The translations under genes were made by a program, and so were the position numbers. A model generated the notes under the pieces. That model saw nothing but the letters and a program-made list of their open reading frames with translations, did not search any database and was not told the origin of the DNA. A stretch of DNA of 64,000 bases from Scatophagus argus (Eukaryota > Chordata > Actinopteri > Scatophagidae). The DNA lies in contig NC_058502.1 in the NCBI RefSeq assembly GCF_020382885.2, positions 13,171,950 to 13,235,949 on the forward strand, in the 5' to 3' direction. Shown one piece after another: positions 53,831 to 64,000 of this stretch. Positions within the stretch are counted from its first letter, which is position 1, and the number at the start of each line of letters is the position of its first letter.

Positions 53831-56800
53831 CAGCCAGCCTGAACCCATAAGCAGATGGTGTTGTTATGTGACTGCAGAATGTGTTGGTATCAACCAGAGT
53901 TATGTAACCTCTATATGTTTTGTCTATGTGTCTATATATTATAAATATATTTCTACTTTTCTTGATACTATAGGTGTAAGGTTCAGCACATCACTTAGAG
54001 GAGGATTGATTCTACATTTGGGTGAAAATTTAGAGCTATTATAAAATTCTCTTGCTGAGGAGTTTGTTGAGAGCATAGGCACTGCTCTGATGTCTGTTTC
54101 CCCCTTTTCCAGTGTTTGTGCTGAGTTAAGCCAACTGGCTGCTGGCTGTAGCTTCACACTTGCTGTGGAGATGATCTCCTCATCTAACCTTTTGCAAAAA
54201 AAGTGAGTGAGATTATTTCTTGAAAAAGTCAAACTATTCCTTTTAGAGTTCTGTTTGTTACAGCCTTTTGACCAGTGTTACCTAAAATCAGCCTAACACT
54301 GTTATGTGTGTGTTGTCACCTCCTTTACTGTAGAATAAGCAAGTTCTGCTGGTAAAAAGAGTCCAATGAATCCACTGAAATGATATTCTTTGAATAGCTT
54401 TTACACAGTGCAACTCTAACCCTAAAGTCAATAGCACTTATAAATGAGGGTCTTAAGGCATGTCGCCCATACTTGTTGTAACAAGAATCCATTATTGAAG
54501 ATTTAACTATGCAGAATTATTTTCAGTTTCATCCTACGTGAAACAGATTTGTTTGAAGTGGGATGTGAAAAATAACCAGCTAGCACAGACATTAAGACAT
54601 GCAGATGTTCCAAAAGAAGAAAATGATTTCTTTTTTTCTTTTTTAATAAAAAAACTTTTTGAAGTCTTAATATTTATTTGTCTTTGCTGGACTGGACAAT
54701 ACGTGTTTGCTCTTAAATAGACTATGTTCCCAGAACAGTAATATTCTGGCAGAAAAGAAAAGAAAGATTAGAACAGTGTTTACAGCTGATACACACAATC
54801 ACTTCCTTACCTGTGAGTCATTTGTTAGTCTTTGCCTTCATGTTTTGAGTTCCATCGTCTTTCCGCTCCAAGTTTAAACTTATCTCTGTGTGCAGTAAAT
54901 AAAATGTGAACAGAATTTATCTCTATTTTTCACAGGAACAGATGCAAAGGCAGTTTAACTAAATGGACTAATGTGTTGTCTATTAACGTTCCTGTGGCTG
55001 CATAAACAATGTTGCCAAAGGTGATAAACTTGGCAAACCAACAAAACAAACAGCTGCCTGTTTTTTTCTTTATTATACCCAAGGGTGCAGCCCACCACTG
55101 CCTAATGGACGAAAATCCATATGGATGTGAAGTTTTTAAGCACCTAAGACTCAATTCTTTGTCCAAAACAAGAAAATGCACAATAGGCAATTACTTCTTT
55201 ATTAAAATCCATTTTGTAATCTGAATGTTTTTTTTTTTATCAGCATTCACTTTAAGAAATGCATCAACATCCAAAACAGGCTTTGGGATTTCAGCTCTTG
55301 GCTGGTTTCAAGCTGGCGGCAGGCTTGTTATGAAAATGAATCTGAGGGTGCTTCTGGCAAAGGCTGCATGAACATCACTGGCATACACAGAGTTTCCAGC
55401 AACAGCTATCACTCCCAACTCATAGGTGCAGATAAAAATTAAAGTCACAGAGCAAACTTAGGATGAGTTGAGTTTACCAACTTTAAGTATTGAAAATTGG
55501 GATTTTATATTTAAAGTTATTCATAGTTAGTTGATTACAGCTCATAAATTATCATCATTGGCTATTCTGGGCAGTTTCACAACATCTCTACTCATAACAA
55601 TACTGGACTTGGATTTAATCATCCATGAATACCATGTATCCCTCCAATCATCTGTAAGTCTGAGCTGCTTTACTGCCTTGTTCTCTGAAATGTTGTTTTT
55701 TCATATTTACTTAATAAATAACACATTGCTGTTGCTCATTGCTGATTTATAACGTATCCTGAGAAAACTGCCTTGAAAAATGTACTGTATGACAACGTGA
55801 TGTATGCATGAGAGTGAAGACATCTTGTTAATTTTGCGTCCAGCTGACACAGCAATCCTTCATGCAACCTCAACAACTAATCTTTCTAACTGAGTACTAA
55901 GGAAAAACATCGACAGCTTTATATGCCTCATGGAGACCAACTTGAAATACGTACAAAGCTCTACTTTCCTGACTGATGACAGGCACGAACATGTCTGATG
56001 GTAGAGTACAAACTTCAGTCCACTGGGAGCAGATTCCTGTGCCTGCTGCTCTGGAAAGAAACACAAATACAAATAGAAAATGCCATTTTGCAAAAAACAA
56101 AAAAAAAAGAAAAAAAGGCAAGTAAAGCATGAGTCATGTTGCAGGACCGCAGAGTTAGACTACATAGCAATGAGACTGTCTAGTAATTGCACAATACAAC
56201 AGAACAGCACTGCAGCACAGTATGATTTCAGCAGCAATGTATAGCTGTTATTTTGATAACCATATGTGAGATAAAGCAGAAGCAAATACCCTTTTTATAT
56301 ATGTACTCCATATTTTTCAGGTAACTGGCCCATTATTATATGATTAAAAGACCAATGGAGATAAATGGACACCATCCCAGTCTCAGTGCAGCATTTGTTT
56401 CATAAACTTTTGATGAAAGGTTTTTCATTACCTCTACAGTCCTCTTGTTCTAGCCAAAAGCAGAGTGTTCCTCTCAAATTTGTTCATTAATTAAATTGAT
56501 GTTTTCTTTTGTAGAAAGCGATCTCTCTTGGTTAACATGCTCAAAATAACTTCAAAGCACACACAGTTCCTCTTGCCTTAGCCTAACAGATGCTTGCAAC
56601 TGACTATTGACCAACTCTTTGTTCTTGATTAAATATTTCTTGTCGCTGAATTAAGTATTAACTACTGTAAATCCTGCTGCAACTGAAGTCCTAATCTCTG
56701 CATTTCTAAGTACTCTTGACTTGACTAATTTTATTTTGTTGAACACGGATCAGATGGTATTTGAGTTTATGGCCCATTGAGATTCAAATCAAAATCAACA

Positions 56801-58066
56801 AATTTGCTGTGTTGCAGTTTAAAAAAGAAAGAATTTTAGGGCAGATAATGGTGTGCATGATACAAATGAAAAAATCAAAACTTACTGCAGCTCTAAGGTA
56901 AAAGTAATTCTATTGCACCAAACAACTATTGATGCTATTTTTTGCACTTCTGGCTCAGCTTTGTTCATAAATCTTGAGACGCATTATCAGTACGAGTGTG
57001 CAATTAAGGTGTTATGCCTTTGAATACATTTCCAAAAAGAATTGGAAAAATGTGGAAAAAAACCCAGCATGAATTATGAACAGGTCAGCAGGTATCTGTC
57101 TATAGGGATTAAATATAGCTCTATTTGCACAGCTACAAAACACAGACTGGAGTGAAAAATACACACAAATAGGATTTATTACAGACACAGCAAAGAGGAA
57201 AGTTGGAAATAATGGGTGTAGAGGGAATAAACAAAAGTGCCTTTGTTTGGCATGTAATAATAGGTAGATACAGTAAATATTAGAATAGAATATAGAATAG
57301 AATTTATTGCATTTACTAAAAATTTCCTAATTTACTAAACAAAGCACTACATACCTACAGGTCCAACTCACTGATACACTGTTCCACTGATCCCGTGATT
57401 AATTACCTCTAATAACTTTGCACTTTCAGTAAGATTTTGTTTCCTTCCATTTTATAAATTGCATGCCTATGTTTTGCTGCATTTTTAATGAGATGTTAGA
57501 GCAGTAAAAACTGTAACGCTTGCAGTTGATATAAATGAGATTTAATGGTGGATTCATGAGAATGTGCGGCGAGATGGAAATTATATTTTAATCCTTTAAC
57601 AGTGTGCACACAGTGGGCCACAAGAAAGTATTACTCTCAATCACAAAACACAAATGAATAAGTTTGGCTGTAAACTGACTTAGCATTAAGACCAGCACTC
57701 GCTCATTAACACAGGGGAAGTTTTAAAGTGTTAGTTAAAGTCAGAAATTAAAGTCTTTGCTAATTTATTGGAAAATGAAATCAACCAATTAGACCAAATA
57801 AGCTAAACCTGCTGATTTTCTTAATTATGTCTCATTTGAATGTTAAAAGTGAAAGTGAAAGTAATCAGTAGTGACCACTGTTGAATACAAATACTACCAT
57901 TTGCATACAAGCACACATGTCTATATGTCTGAATATATCAGCTCACCTGTTACCTCCCTTTCTGCTTTGACCACAACACACAATAGGGTGTGTCTTTACC
58001 TATTGGCAAAAACAAAACATTATGATAAGGAACATGTCAATTCTGTGTATCAACAATAATAAAAAA

Positions 58067-58092
58067 ATATATATATATATATATATATATAT
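58067..58092 (+). repeat. (AT)n microsatellite
   Basis: Uninterrupted AT run of 26 nt following a short poly-A, in the prim2-khdrbs2 gap. Confidence 0.9.
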
Positions 58093-60122
58093 GTTGACTG
58101 CATGCAGTGTAATATAATGTAAATAGCACAGAACAGTCATTACATTTCATCACTGTGAAAAAAGTAAACCAGTTATAAATATCAGGAAACTTTATGAGGA
58201 GTTTCGGACAAACTTTTGGAATTTGTTAATATCACTGATGAGATGGTTAGTTTTCCGCACATTATTTTAGTGTCTTTTAATAAAACGGATTATTTCTTTT
58301 ATCACAGTTTAGCTGGATTCCTTATGGACTATTTAGTTAGAGATATGAAGGGATTTTTAACGCAACAGGTATTTATTTGGCGTTAAAAAAGGGCAGGTTT
58401 ACTTTTTTTTAAGTGCAAGTTAGCATTTGATGATTAAATTAGTATTATTACTATTATTACGGTTACCTGCTTAGTGTTTAGTCTTCCTTTCAGTCCCGTG
58501 ATCTACACTCTTAACGAGAGCCAGGCTGCGGGTGTACTAATCACAAAAGAGAATTCAAATTGCTAAATGGACGTCAGGTTTGACGTTTAAAGCACGGAAA
58601 ATTACAGTGCATATACAGCTTCCTCAGGTTAAATGACAGAAATGCAGAAAGAGGTTAGTAAAGACATTGATGAGACGCAGATAAAAGACACTGCAGTGTG
58701 ATGTTGTTTCATTCAACAATAACATACTACCTACATTCTGTATGGTCCAATGTGTTCTTTACGAGCCAGCTTCAAACGCTGAGCGTGTCTAAGGCATTAT
58801 TATGATAATATATGAGGACTTCTTACCTCTTTTAACTCCATATCATTCTCAGAGTCAATCAGTGTCTGTTTAATGATGTAAAACTTCAGAGGATGGATTA
58901 AGAAAAGAAATGTATTAGATTCTAAATAAGAAAGTGATCAAATACTCATGGACGATTGGACAGGAGTATAAATTATTTAACAAAAGTGTCATTTGGAGAC
59001 CGGTTGGTGGGCTGTATTTATGAAGCGAGTTAGCTAGCTTAACAAGCTGCAGAAAAAATACCAATTTATAGCTCCATAGCCACCTATTTAGAGTCTTACA
59101 CACCGTGCTGAGGTTTATGTTGTTTTTATTAAATGCTTTATGTACAAATACAGATTACACACAAAACAAAGCACGCATTATAAATTACACACTGTATATT
59201 GCTGATTGCTTTCAACTCCCTCCCCCCCAACCCCCCAAAAAGGATTACGATGTCACATCTTGTATCACAATATAACTTAGGCTAACTTTAGTCTGTTTTA
59301 TTAACTCAACTTTAATCGTGAAGTCATCAGAGTTTCAGACAGCAATCAATTATGGTGAAACTAGATTGAGAAACTGGACTGAGTTAGAGTTTGGAACATT
59401 TAAACATTTTCATAAGAAATGTCATGGTAATTTATCGCTTTACATTCAGGTCTTCAATTCTGGAAAAGCTTTGGTTTCCATCTGTTGCCTTTAACGCAAT
59501 TTATCAGATCAGTTGTGATCACTTGTGTTTAGAGCAGAGCGTTTCTCTGTTACTATAAGACTGATTTTTGCAAGTCATGCAACAATTTGAATCAAGCAGG
59601 AAGTGAAACTTCTGCAGACCACTGATTGTAGAGCCTTCGAGAGATAAATTAAATTTCAGCAAGATATTAGTCTGTAAATCCAGTTAAACCTGACTAGACC
59701 CACTGCTAGTCCAATCAGTAACCTGTGGAGGAAGGTGATTGATGTTCTGAGAAGATTATTCTAAAGTAGAAGCGCAGCATCACATTGCTCTGCAGCTCCG
59801 ACAGGTCCTCACTCAGTCAGCTTGCCAAGTAATTTTGTTACCCACAGTGAGCTGGGTTTGTCTGCCGTTTTCGTATACTGTAAAAAAATTGGATAAACTG
59901 TCAATATATTAAAATCTAGAAGGAAGTAGCTGCTCCCACAGAAACACTATCTATAGGGCATTTGTGGAAGTCTATGGACAGCTAAAATGAGAGAAAATTA
60001 GACTTCTGCTTGTCTTATGTCTCTTTTAGAAGTGTCTGTGGAAGACCGCTGACATGGGATGTCTCACAACACCCTGACTAAAAGACTAGCATGTCAGAAT
60101 TGTTTTGTTTTCTCTCTGATAG

Positions 60123-60485
60123 ATTGACAACTCTGACAGTGTGTTCTGTGATGCTGACCCAGAGGAGCACAGAGTAGTATACACAAAACAAAGCAAAAGA
60201 GAAGTGATGTTGTAGGTGCTGTCAGGTGGAACTGTGAAGGCACCTATGCACTTCAACCAAGTTGTGAATGGCAATACAACTATGATTGGTCAGGGTCCAA
60301 CAGATAGAAATAATGACTCTTTGATCGCCCAACCTGGCACAGTGAACATCTTGAAAGACAAAATCACAATGCCAGTGAACCTTGATAATTGCTGCATTAA
60401 AGGCAATAAATGGAAAACAATTTGTCAAAATGTGAATTGTAACTGTAAAAACAATCTGCAGTTTAAAGTAAAAAATCTGAAATAA
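60123..60485 (+). pseudogene. Possible coding remnant or terminal exon, unknown product, antisense to khdrbs2 3' end
   Basis: A good acceptor (TTTTCTCTCTGATAG) ends at 60122. The frame that follows reads IDNSDSVFCDADPEEHR, VVYTKQSKREVML, then a TAG at 60213-60215, and then stays open 89 more codons (SGGTVKAPMHFNQVVNG..., ending at 60485). A + strand AATAAA at 60641-60646 with a GT-rich downstream element follows. The composition looks protein-like, and the GGTVKAP...NGN style faintly recalls linkers of fish immune proteins, but no family is recognised. It may be a terminal exon ending at the TAG, a pseudogene with one stop, or chance. No upstream exon was found. Confidence 0.25.
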
Positions 60486-60640
60486 CTTCCATTTGTTGGG
60501 GTATAGCCGTGGTATGAAAGGCATTTAAACAGCCTTCTTTAAAGTCAGCCTCCCTGTACATGGGTGGATAAGTTGCTCATTTCATTTAAAAAAAAAAAAA
60601 AAAAGTCTGTTCTTTGTGAGCAAAAAAATCTCAATTCTGC

Positions 60641-60646
60641 AATAAA
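60641..60646 (+). terminator. + strand polyadenylation signal candidate
   Basis: AATAAAG followed by TTTGTGTATTGATGTG, a textbook GT-rich downstream element, on the strand opposite khdrbs2. It would serve a + strand transcript ending near 60665. Confidence 0.4.
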
Positions 60647-60679
60647 GTTTGTGTATTGATGTGCTTTATGGGATTATTC

Positions 60680-60685
60680 TTTATT
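60680..60685 (-). terminator. khdrbs2 candidate proximal polyadenylation signal
   Basis: AATAAA on the minus strand, about 105 nt past the khdrbs2 stop. KHDRBS genes often have longer 3' UTRs, so more distal sites in the gap are possible. Confidence 0.4.
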
Positions 60686-60790
60686 TCGTTTTCTGAAGGA
60701 GACAAAAAAAGCAAATGTTACAACATTTTATGAGGAATTTAAAAAATATATAAATAGTTTGAAATTGGAGGTCACATATCTGGAGCAACT

Positions 60791-63368
60791 TCAGTATCTA
60801 CCATATGGATGTTTTCTGTAGCCCCCTCTTGTCAGCCGTAAAACTGGGGCTTTGAGACTGGGACGGGTAGTGGCCCACTCCTCCTCTGCAAAACACAGTT
60901 AAAAACATGTTGTAGAAAGCCGCTGTATTCATTCTGCTGAGAAAGTTCATGTGCTTGCTCAGGTATACTATCCACTCACAATCCATTTAACAAAAGCGAG
61001 CAAATTCGATCCCAGGTGCTATAGAGGCTTCTCTCCACAGAAAATTAATTTCATCTGCTCTCTGCCCTCTGTTGGACCAATGCTGAAATCTGACTGTCAG
61101 CAGCTCCTTCCTTTCAGAGCCAAATCACATAAAGATGGCCACTGCTGCTGCATGGCACATTGCACTGCTTCCAAATAAGAAAGTGTTTATGGAGCAGAAA
61201 ATCAAATCATTGGCCCCTTGGTTTTGGTTTGGTCCGACCTCAACACCCCAGTGCACAATTCATTGCGCTGAAAATGAATGTGCCTGCAAACCCACTGTGG
61301 CAACCAGCTTGTCGCTGCTGTCATGGCACAACCCTGTAACTCCGCTCTTGGTGATTTTAACATTTTTCACAAATTGAAAATGTGCATGTTTTAGGAAAAG
61401 TGAGGACTATTGCTCATAAAACCTCCTAAAAAGGAATAATAATAATAAAAAAAGCAAACAGTTGTTGTTTTGGAGATACAAGACGTTTTAACAAGAACGG
61501 TGTTGTGCGCACAGTGGAGGCCGCTCAGCCGATACCAACAGCTTTTCTGGAATAAGCCAATGGCGGCACATATCCAAAAGACAAAACACTCCACCTTTTC
61601 ACCGGGCATCGGTTAGTCCCCTGAGCTTCCACTGGCACATTTACTGTTTTAGTCAAATGCAGGTTGTAGCCAGGAAGGTAGGAGGGTTGAAGCATGCAGG
61701 AGCGGCTCCCTGGGTGATTAGAAGTGGGCTGGAAACACCTTTGTTTCTCTGCTGTGAAACATCTTTTAAATATTGATGAAACAGCAGCCAGGATTATGTG
61801 CCCAATACTTTTTCAGATAAGGTCCAAGGATGCTTCTTAAAAAGTTTGTTTTTAAAATCCTACACAGCTTGTGCACATATTTGACTAATTATTTTATAAT
61901 TAAACTGACTGTAAAACATATTACTGGCTTAAAGTCAGGCACAAGGATAACATAATCTAATGATGGACTTTCCTAACTAATGTCTAGAACTGAAACTAAG
62001 AATTATTTTCATTTTCTCATAACCTGACTGACTGACTAATCGTTTGGTTTACTGAATGTCAAACATAACACAATTTCTCACCACCACAGTTCTCTAAAGC
62101 TTCAGGTGATATCCTCATCTTGCTTCTTTGTCTGACCAACAGTCCAGTATACAAAGATTAAATTTACAATGATGTAAAACACAAAAACTGAGTATCCAGG
62201 TGCAGAAAATGTCCTTCATGAAGGGACTTCTCAGTTATCAAGTGACCAAATCATGTTGTGTGGATTTTTTTCGTCAGGTCTAATTTGTGAATCCGCTACA
62301 TTAAACGAGTGAGTCAGCAGAGATGACACAGAGGGATGATACACGAACAAGGGAAATCACAAAAAAAGCTGAACTTACCGTAGTTGTTGTAGGAGTCATC
62401 ACTGGTTCCGTGTCCATACTCATAATAGTCTGAAATGCTGAATCAGAGAGTGGAAACATCAGTCAGCATAAAAAACTTTCTAACTTCCACACACTATGTG
62501 TCACTCCACCCAAAGCCCATTGGTGCCCAATGAAGATACAGATCTTTACCAACAAGTAATGTACAGTAAAAAACACATTTTTTTAATATAATAATTTCAT
62601 AAACAGCTGGACACTGCAGTTATTCACAAAAGTTATGCGGAGGAAGGTCATTATATAAACAGTGCATACATTGAGGGCTTTTTTCGGCTGCGAATACACA
62701 TTAATACACTTTTTATGCTCCAATGAATGTTCGTGTATGTGGGATTAACTTCAGTAGCACAGATAAATATATCAGGCTTTAGATACACTTGTTCTTGACA
62801 TCAGTTCTTTGTTAGTGCGAGTCTTTTCATGGGATTTGTTCACGAAAAGAAAAAATACAAACATTAAATTAAATATACATTAATTCAATTCAATTTATTT
62901 ATATATAGTTGATAACAACAAAAGTTATCTCATGACAATTTCCAAAGGAGCAGGTTTAGCCAACACTTTTTAAATTAGTCTTTAATACAGAAAGACCCAA
63001 CATTCCCTATGTGCAAAGACTTGTGACTGTGGAGAGGAAAAACTGCCTAATTACAGAATTATAATTCACGGTTCAGGCTAACCGTGTTTGTGTTTGTTGT
63101 GAGCAAACAAAATAATTTTAGTCTTAACTTATTATTAAAAATCATACGCAATGTACAGCAGGGATGACCTGTAAGGCAGCTGGTCACAGTGGATTTTTCA
63201 CATGCTGTAAGTAACAGTAGACATGAATGCCTAAAGAAGCCTTTAGGTTTAGACAGCATTTTGTGTGTGTGTGTGTAAACATCACCTCTTTGACTGATTG
63301 CTGTAGTTATCCTCATAGGCTTCGTAACTCTCGTCATCATATTCTCCCCCGTACCCATCATCGTAGCC
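60791..63368 (-). CDS. khdrbs2: KH domain-containing, RNA-binding signal-transduction-associated protein 2 (Sam68/SLM family), C-terminal 78 aa only
   Basis: STAR-family RNA-binding splicing regulator of the nucleus. Three 3' coding exons are visible in transcript order: 63368-63286, 62437-62379, 60885-60791; splice phases agree. They encode the tyrosine-rich C-terminal tail: GYDDGYGGEYDDESYEAYED, then DYYEYGHGTSDDSYNNYE, then EEWATTRPSLKAP and the family-defining end GGYRKHPYGRY. The Tyr-rich part is a kinase/SH2 target and the last stretch a nuclear localisation signal in Sam68 relatives. The KH/QUA1 domains lie beyond the window. The choice of paralogue rests on position: human KHDRBS2 is the next gene after PRIM2 across the chromosome 6 centromere. 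The last exon itself (EEWATTR, GGYR.HPYGRY) is, as I recall, nearer to KHDRBS3, so the symbol is less certain than the family. Confidence 0.85.
61985..62195 (+). repeat. Teleost dispersed repeat fragment in khdrbs2 intron
   Basis: GAACTGAAACTAAGAATTATTTTCATTTTCTC, ACTAATCGTTTGG, TGATATCCTCATCTTGCTTC, TTTGTCTGACCAACAGTCCA and AATTTACAATGATGTAAAAC (blocks shortened) are the standard parts of the fish repeat that also gave 15678-15800. It lies within the intron between the last two khdrbs2 coding exons. Confidence 0.65.
62881..63055 (+). repeat. Teleost dispersed repeat with TTCAA tandem, in khdrbs2 intron
   Basis: AATTCAATTCAATTTATTTATATA, then CAACAAAAGTTATCTCATGACA, CCAAAGGAGCAGGTTTAGCC, AGAAAGACCCAACATTCCC, and GGAAAAACTGCCTAATTACAG (shortened pieces). 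Same family as 17253-17420. Confidence 0.7.
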
Positions 63369-64000
63369 CTGTGAGGAAACACGCAGTAAGCATTAAAGTC
63401 CACTTGTCTCATCAGCTCAACCCACTCCAACTTGTTAGAGAGGAATATAAAAACAATCAATACTTAGTTCCACAGGCAAGGCCCATGACATTGCATCCAT
63501 AATAGGGGAGAAAACTGAAAAAATGTCAATGTCCAACAGAGATTATTGATTAAGGTTTGCAGGGAAACATGCCTCACATGTGGAGTCTAATGGACACCTT
63601 CTGATTCTCAATGGGAATATATGGAGCTCAACTATTTATAAATAGCTACTAGTGAAACAAGCACAAAAAGCCATCAAGTAGAAGTACAGTCAAGATCAAT
63701 AACAATAAAAATGGCTGAACAGCATGCAGCATACAGTAAAGATGTCGCAATATTATGTACAGCTTTGCAGAGTGTCTCTCCTCTCCTGTGAGTGTTGTCA
63801 ACCACAATAAAAAAATAAAAGACCCCCTTCTGTGTTGTTAGACAGCAGGTAAAACCCCTCTATATTGCTCTTGTTCGTATAGTTCTCAGAAACACATAAC
63901 ACACAGAGGAAAGATCGCTCTCTGAAACGGTCTCTGTGCTGAGTGTGATGAGGAAACAGTATCCCTTGTGTTTTATAATATGTAACGTCATAGCTGCAGT

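Larger units (their letters stand above)
41040..60120. other. Gene-free interval between prim2 and khdrbs2
   Basis: About 19 kb of AT-rich sequence with no exon recognised on either strand. It holds repeat copies (43450-43705, 43833-44230, 46710-46920, 53005-53095), microsatellites (53808-53830, 58067-58092), poly(A) of 20 at 45885-45904, and palindromes at 44692-44734, 46496-46523, 47232-47263 and 49156-49177. All open frames here are short, overlap one another on both strands and match no known family. Long-range regulatory elements for khdrbs2 would be expected in such a gap but cannot be identified by eye. Confidence 0.5.

Noticed and set aside
62420-62430. Alternative khdrbs2 acceptor (TTTCAG before ACTATTATG)
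   Set aside because: Using it breaks the frame with the upstream exon; the acceptor seven codon-bases further upstream, giving exon 62437-62379, keeps phase and adds the expected Ser-Ile-Ser before DYYEYGHG.

Overview
The window is nuclear DNA from a vertebrate, almost certainly a teleost fish. It holds five multi-exon protein-coding genes with GT-AG introns in AT-rich DNA, and many degenerate copies of dispersed repeats that look typical of teleosts (Tc1/mariner, hAT-like, LINE 3' ends, MITE-like elements). There are no operons, phage or CRISPR arrays. The species cannot be told from the sequence. Exon coordinates below were read by hand from splice sites, reading frame and family knowledge; the summed coding lengths stay in frame for every complete gene.

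Layout. 1-6.6 kb: znf451 (+), a SUMO E3 ligase with tandem SUMO-interacting motifs, about 13 C2H2 zinc fingers and a C-terminal ubiquitin-interacting motif (869 aa). 8.2-10.6 kb: bag2 (+), an Hsp70 co-chaperone (208 aa, 3 exons). 13.7-18.3 kb: rab23 (-), a Rab GTPase of Hedgehog/cilium signalling (235 aa, 6 coding exons). 18.3-20.5 kb: the divergent rab23/prim2 promoter interval, which contains a decayed LINE. 20.5-41.0 kb: prim2 (+), the DNA primase large subunit (512 aa, 13 coding exons), with long introns full of transposon remnants. 41.0-60.8 kb: about 19.8 kb with no convincing gene, only repeats and palindromes. 60.8 kb to the window end: the last three coding exons of a KHDRBS-family RNA-binding protein (-), called khdrbs2 by position.

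The gene order and orientation znf451-bag2-rab23-prim2 matches human 6p12-p11. The next gene here, khdrbs2, lies in human across the centromere at 6q11, so the window holds as one continuous stretch a block that the human centromere interrupts. The genes do not form a functional pathway; they are an old syntenic block of housekeeping and regulatory genes.

The most interesting non-genic features are: a pair of about 350-bp transposon copies in opposite orientation that bracket prim2 coding exons 6-7 (whose joint removal would stay in frame); a 43-bp perfect palindrome at 44.7 kb; a hAT-like element with near-perfect 8-bp target duplications; a GT microsatellite standing in for the polypyrimidine tract of a bag2 splice acceptor; and a possible + strand gene or pseudogene end antisense to the 3' end of khdrbs2. 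No clearly new biological system was found.
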